Shown here: positions 6,661 through 8,842 of the stretch, piece after piece | Layout: each line of letters opens with the position of its first letter | Numbering within the stretch: position 1 is the stretch's first letter | Assembly (NCBI GenBank): GCA_023269335.1 | Contig: JAHFTM010000063.1 | Coordinates: forward strand, 1-8,842 | DNA from: Chlamydiia bacterium | GTDB taxonomy: Bacteria; Chlamydiota; Chlamydiia; Chlamydiales; FEN-1388 | Length of the DNA: 8,842 nucleotides | Direction: 5' to 3' | Position numbers and translations under genes: made by a program | Notes under the pieces: generated by a model | What the model was told of the DNA's origin: nothing | The model's database searches: none | The model's input: the letters and a program-made list of their open reading frames with translations, nothing else

Positions 6661-6687
6661 TATACTATAAATATAAAATTTAGTATA
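6661..6687. promoter_or_regulatory. AT-rich inverted repeat / possible promoter region upstream of the gene at 6744
   Basis: TATACTA (6661-6667) and TAGTATA (6681-6687) are perfect 7-bp inverted arms around a 13-bp spacer, with CTATAA (6665-6670) and TTATAG (6689-6694) as a second overlapping pair. TATACT (6661-6666) would serve as a -10 box, though only a poor -35 (TAACAA, 6637-6642) precedes it. The site lies 57-83 nt before the GTG start, where an operator could sit. Because the region is almost all A and T, chance symmetry is quite possible. Confidence 0.25.
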
Positions 6688-6743
6688 TTATAGTTAATCT
6701 ATCAAATAATAGAGTGTAATTTACAAACAATATAGGTGATTTT

Positions 6744-8279
6744 GTGAGCCCATTTAATCAAGTATATGAATACTTTGGAAATAAGAGATTACAAGATGTT
6801 GTAGCCATTACTGTAGATATTGCTGAGGATGTGAAAAATTTTTCAAAGAAAGTGCCCCAAGAAGCAAAAAATGGATTCTTCGTGAAACTTCTGAACTACT
6901 TTGGGGGTATGACACAAGCTGGAGTAAAAGCAATGGATGCAACTATGTGGGCGCGTTTTAGTACAGCTTTTTCTCAGATTGTAAATAGGGAATATCTGTA
7001 TGCAGAAACCTCAGAAAAAAAAGCCTATCTCTTAAGCGTAGTTGATCAAATTGAGTCTATGATGCACAAACCATTGGGGAGCGTGCGTGCTGAGCTTCAG
7101 CCTCTATTTATTCACTGTCAAGTAGGGACAGTTTCTCTTGAAGAGCAATTGATTGCAAAAAGTCAGCTGCAAAACAGTTCCTCTATGACAAAGAAAATTT
7201 ATAAAAATCCGTGCAGCAGCGAGCGCAATATAGATCTCTCATTCCAAACCAAAGAGACAGCTGCTCTCGTTGTACAGGCGCTCACCACAGGTCATATTTC
7301 AGTTGATGCCGTAACTTCGCAAAATGTGGAAGAGTTGTTTGCCCTGGGTTTTGCGAATGATTTTGCACCTGTCCGAAAGGCTTGTAGTGAGTTTCTTAAT
7401 AGGCAGTTCCAATTAGGAGAGCCTCCATCTCAAGAGTTTTTACAGATAATGGAGCGCATTCTTCGTATTATCCAAAGGGAGGAGCTCATACCACAAAATG
7501 AGCAAGAAGCGGCACTTGTTGCAAAATATCAACTCTCAGCATTGACGACGAGATTAAGCACAAGACAAGGTTGGGAAACGCTGGTCAAGCCCCGAGGTAC
7601 TGAAGCTCTTTTACAGCATGCAAAAGAGCAGGGATTTTTACCACAATTTCGTCCTTTAAGTGGCAGAAATGCAGTTGAAACGATAGGAGCTTTATTTGAT
7701 ATGCTGACCGAAGAAGAAGCTGATCGCTTTTTTCAGTTTGCTTGCCGTCCAGCATTAAATCAAGGATGTGAAGAGATACGCCCGCTTCTTGACGCCTATC
7801 TTCACAGAAAAATTCGTCAAGTTCTTCCAATGCATGATGCCGTCGAGTACCCTTTTGTAACTACTAAAGGCGATACTTTGGTTATTGATCAGCGTAGTTA
7901 TCACCATGAGGAAAAGCTTTACGATCTTCTTACAAAGCATGATTTGAGTCGTTACTATTCATCAATTACCCTCTTCGTGCCAGAACTTATAAACAACAGT
8001 CCTCGTGAAGCAGATACCTTTTTCTGTAATCAAATAACAAGTATCTTTAGCTCAATTAAAGCACAGCATCAGTTGCCTCAGAGGCTCATAGTGCGACTTT
8101 GTAACGAAGCGATGTGGGCAGTTGGTGATCCAGATCTCAAAAAAGCTTGGGCAAAACGTACTGTGGACCCACAAATTGATGAGAAGAGAATTGTTGCTTT
8201 TCAGCAGAGCTTTGAGCGGGTTGTACGGGAACAAAAGAGAGCTTCTTTTCAAGTTGAGTTTCGTGCTTGGAATAAGTAA
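6744..8279 (+). CDS. hypothetical protein with BTB/BACK-like segment, candidate effector
   Basis: This is a 511-residue protein with a GTG start 4 nt after AGGTGA (6734-6739). Most of it is unfamiliar, helical and charged, without signal peptide or clear membrane helices. Residues 160-222 resemble the second half of a BTB/POZ domain running into its BACK-side helices: NIDLSFQT, then ALVVQALTTGHISVD (compare the eukaryotic 'YTGxI' turn), NVEELFALGFANDFAPVRKACSEFL ending in the typical C-x-x-F-L. The first BTB half is not evident, so the domain may be partial, diverged or misjudged. BTB-box proteins are known as expanded families in amoeba-associated chlamydiae, where they are proposed to recruit host cullin-3 ubiquitin ligases. 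An effector role is therefore a fair hypothesis but not shown. It is not coupled to neighbours: 565 bp of non-coding DNA precede it and rpsD follows after 97 bp. Confidence 0.8.
   Translation: MSPFNQVYEYFGNKRLQDVVAITVDIAEDVKNFSKKVPQEAKNGFFVKLLNYFGGMTQAGVKAMDATMWARFSTAFSQIVNREYLYAETSEKKAYLLSVVDQIESMMHKPLGSVRAELQPLFIHCQVGTVSLEEQLIAKSQLQNSSSMTKKIYKNPCSSERNIDLSFQTKETAALVVQALTTGHISVDAVTSQNVEELFALGFANDFAPVRKACSEFLNRQFQLGEPPSQEFLQIMERILRIIQREELIPQNEQEAALVAKYQLSALTTRLSTRQGWETLVKPRGTEALLQHAKEQGFLPQFRPLSGRNAVETIGALFDMLTEEEADRFFQFACRPALNQGCEEIRPLLDAYLHRKIRQVLPMHDAVEYPFVTTKGDTLVIDQRSYHHEEKLYDLLTKHDLSRYYSSITLFVPELINNSPREADTFFCNQITSIFSSIKAQHQLPQRLIVRLCNEAMWAVGDPDLKKAWAKRTVDPQIDEKRIVAFQQSFERVVREQKRASFQVEFRAWNK
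7221..7409 (+). other. BTB/BACK-like segment of the 511-residue protein
   Basis: This covers residues 160-222. The order NIDL, LTTGHI, NVEELFALG, VRKACSEFL follows the spacing of the C-terminal part of eukaryotic-type BTB domains. This is pattern recognition from one sequence and needs a profile search. Confidence 0.4.
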
Positions 8280-8312
8280 AGGTGAGTTCCTTAGGATCTC
8301 GAACATAACTTC

Positions 8313-8341
8313 TTGCGTAAAACTTCTCATTGTGTAATACT
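8313..8341 (+). promoter_or_regulatory. possible promoter for rpsD
   Basis: TTGCGT (8313-8318) and AATACT (8336-8341) are 17 nt apart, matching three and four consensus positions, and lie 35 nt before the rpsD start. The gene follows an unrelated gene, so it needs its own promoter; this is the best candidate in the 97-bp gap. Confidence 0.33.
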
Positions 8342-8376
8342 TGGCCCCAAATTTAGTGTGAATTGGAGTTTTGACA

Positions 8377-8842
8377 ATGGTTCGTTATACGAGTCCTAAA
8401 AATCGTGTGGCTAGACGTTTTGGTATTAATGTCTTCGGCAGAACACGTAATCCTCTTGTACATAAAGCTAATCCTGCAGGTCAGCATGGGGGCAAACGCA
8501 AGAAGAAATCAGATTATGGTATTCAACTTGAAGAAAAACAAAAGCTCAAAGCAGCTTTTGGAATGATCACAGAAAAGCAGTTGACTAACTACTACAAAAG
8601 AGCTGTACGTTTTCATAAAAACACTGCAGAAATCTTTTTGCAGATGCTTGACTTGAGACTTGATACAGTTGTGTTTCGTTTGAAATTTGCTCATACACCG
8701 TTTCAAGCGCAACAACTCGTAGCTCATGGACATATCCTGGTTAACGGTAAGAAAGTTGATCGTCGTGGATTTCAAGTGCAGCCTGGTATGGTGGTTTCAG
8801 TGAAGCCAGCTTCACGTAAACTCAAGACAGTAGTAGAATCCA
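8377..8842 (+). CDS. rpsD: 30S ribosomal protein S4 (3' end beyond the window)
   Basis: The 155 residues present belong to ribosomal protein S4, the primary 16S rRNA-binding protein that nucleates 30S assembly; the full protein is about 205-210 residues, so roughly a quarter is missing at the window edge. The N-terminal domain shows [16 protein letters not shown] (12-27), [14 protein letters not shown] (35-48) and [12 protein letters not shown] (51-62). The S4 RNA-binding domain spans about 92-145, with [13 protein letters not shown] and [20 protein letters not shown]. The zinc-binding cysteines of some S4 proteins are absent. The sequence is close in pattern to chlamydial S4. TTGGAG (8363-8368) lies 8 nt before the ATG. 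As in Chlamydia, the gene is not next to rpsK/rpsM/rpoA, at least on its 5' side. Confidence 0.98.
   Translation, partial: MVRYTSPKNRVARRFGINVFGRTRNPLVHKANPAGQHGGKRKKKSDYGIQLEEKQKLKAAFGMITEKQLTNYYKRAVRFHKNTAEIFLQMLDLRLDTVVFRLKFAHTPFQAQQLVAHGHILVNGKKVDRRGFQVQPGMVVSVKPASRKLKTVVES

Larger units (their letters stand above)
6179..6743. other. 565-bp intergenic stretch without a convincing gene
   Basis: No reading frame here has a start, a ribosome site and protein-like content together. After the Imm8 stop the same frame stays open to about 6343, but without any start or recognisable family. The middle (6285-6497) is an inverted-repeat-bounded element, described separately. The last 150 bases are very AT-rich and act as the leader of the gene at 6744. 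No tRNA, CRISPR or clear terminator was seen. Confidence 0.7.

Noticed and set aside
8509..8775. 88-residue minus-strand frame inside rpsD
   Set aside because: It is a shadow of the unmistakable S4 coding sequence on the plus strand.

Overview
The window looks like the chromosome of a member of the phylum Chlamydiae, most likely an environmental, amoeba-associated lineage (Parachlamydia/Waddlia/Simkania type) rather than Chlamydia itself. The reasons are a 30S ribosomal protein S4 of the chlamydial type standing outside a ribosomal operon, a UhpC-type hexose-phosphate antiporter as used by chlamydiae to import host glucose-6-phosphate, a YwqK/MORN_2 repeat protein, an Rhs-type toxin tail and a large protein with a BTB/BACK-like segment. 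The assignment rests on recognising sequence families, not on a search.

Region 1 (79-4934) is a tight same-strand block that reads as one operon. It starts with two tandem paralogous small proteins of unknown function that have basic C-terminal tails (79-585 and 608-1096). These are followed by the sugar-phosphate transporter uhpC (1111-2499), a 614-residue DUF115/Maf-like protein (2521-4365) and a MORN_2 repeat protein (4362-4934). Gaps are 14-22 nt or a 4-nt ATGA overlap, and Shine-Dalgarno sites sit close to or overlap upstream stops, so translational coupling is likely.

Region 2 (5016-6178) is a small polymorphic-toxin cassette. It holds the detached C-terminal end of an Rhs-like toxin (pretoxin segment plus toxin domain), followed with an ATGA overlap by an Imm8-family immunity protein. 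The toxin has lost the Rhs core and secretion part, has no convincing Shine-Dalgarno site, and appears to begin near the former Rhs core/tip junction. It looks like an orphan toxin tip whose immunity gene is intact.

Region 3 (6179-6743) has no convincing gene. It contains a 213-bp element bounded by long imperfect inverted repeats (6285-6311 and 6469-6497), like a MITE or a deleted insertion sequence, followed by a very AT-rich leader.

Region 4 (6744-8842) holds a 511-residue protein with a partial BTB/BACK-like segment, possibly a host-directed effector, and then the 5' three quarters of rpsD, cut by the window edge. The most interesting parts are the orphan toxin/immunity pair with its neighbouring inverted-repeat element, the BTB-like candidate effector, and the coupling of a Maf-like protein to a sugar-phosphate transporter in an apparently non-flagellated lineage.
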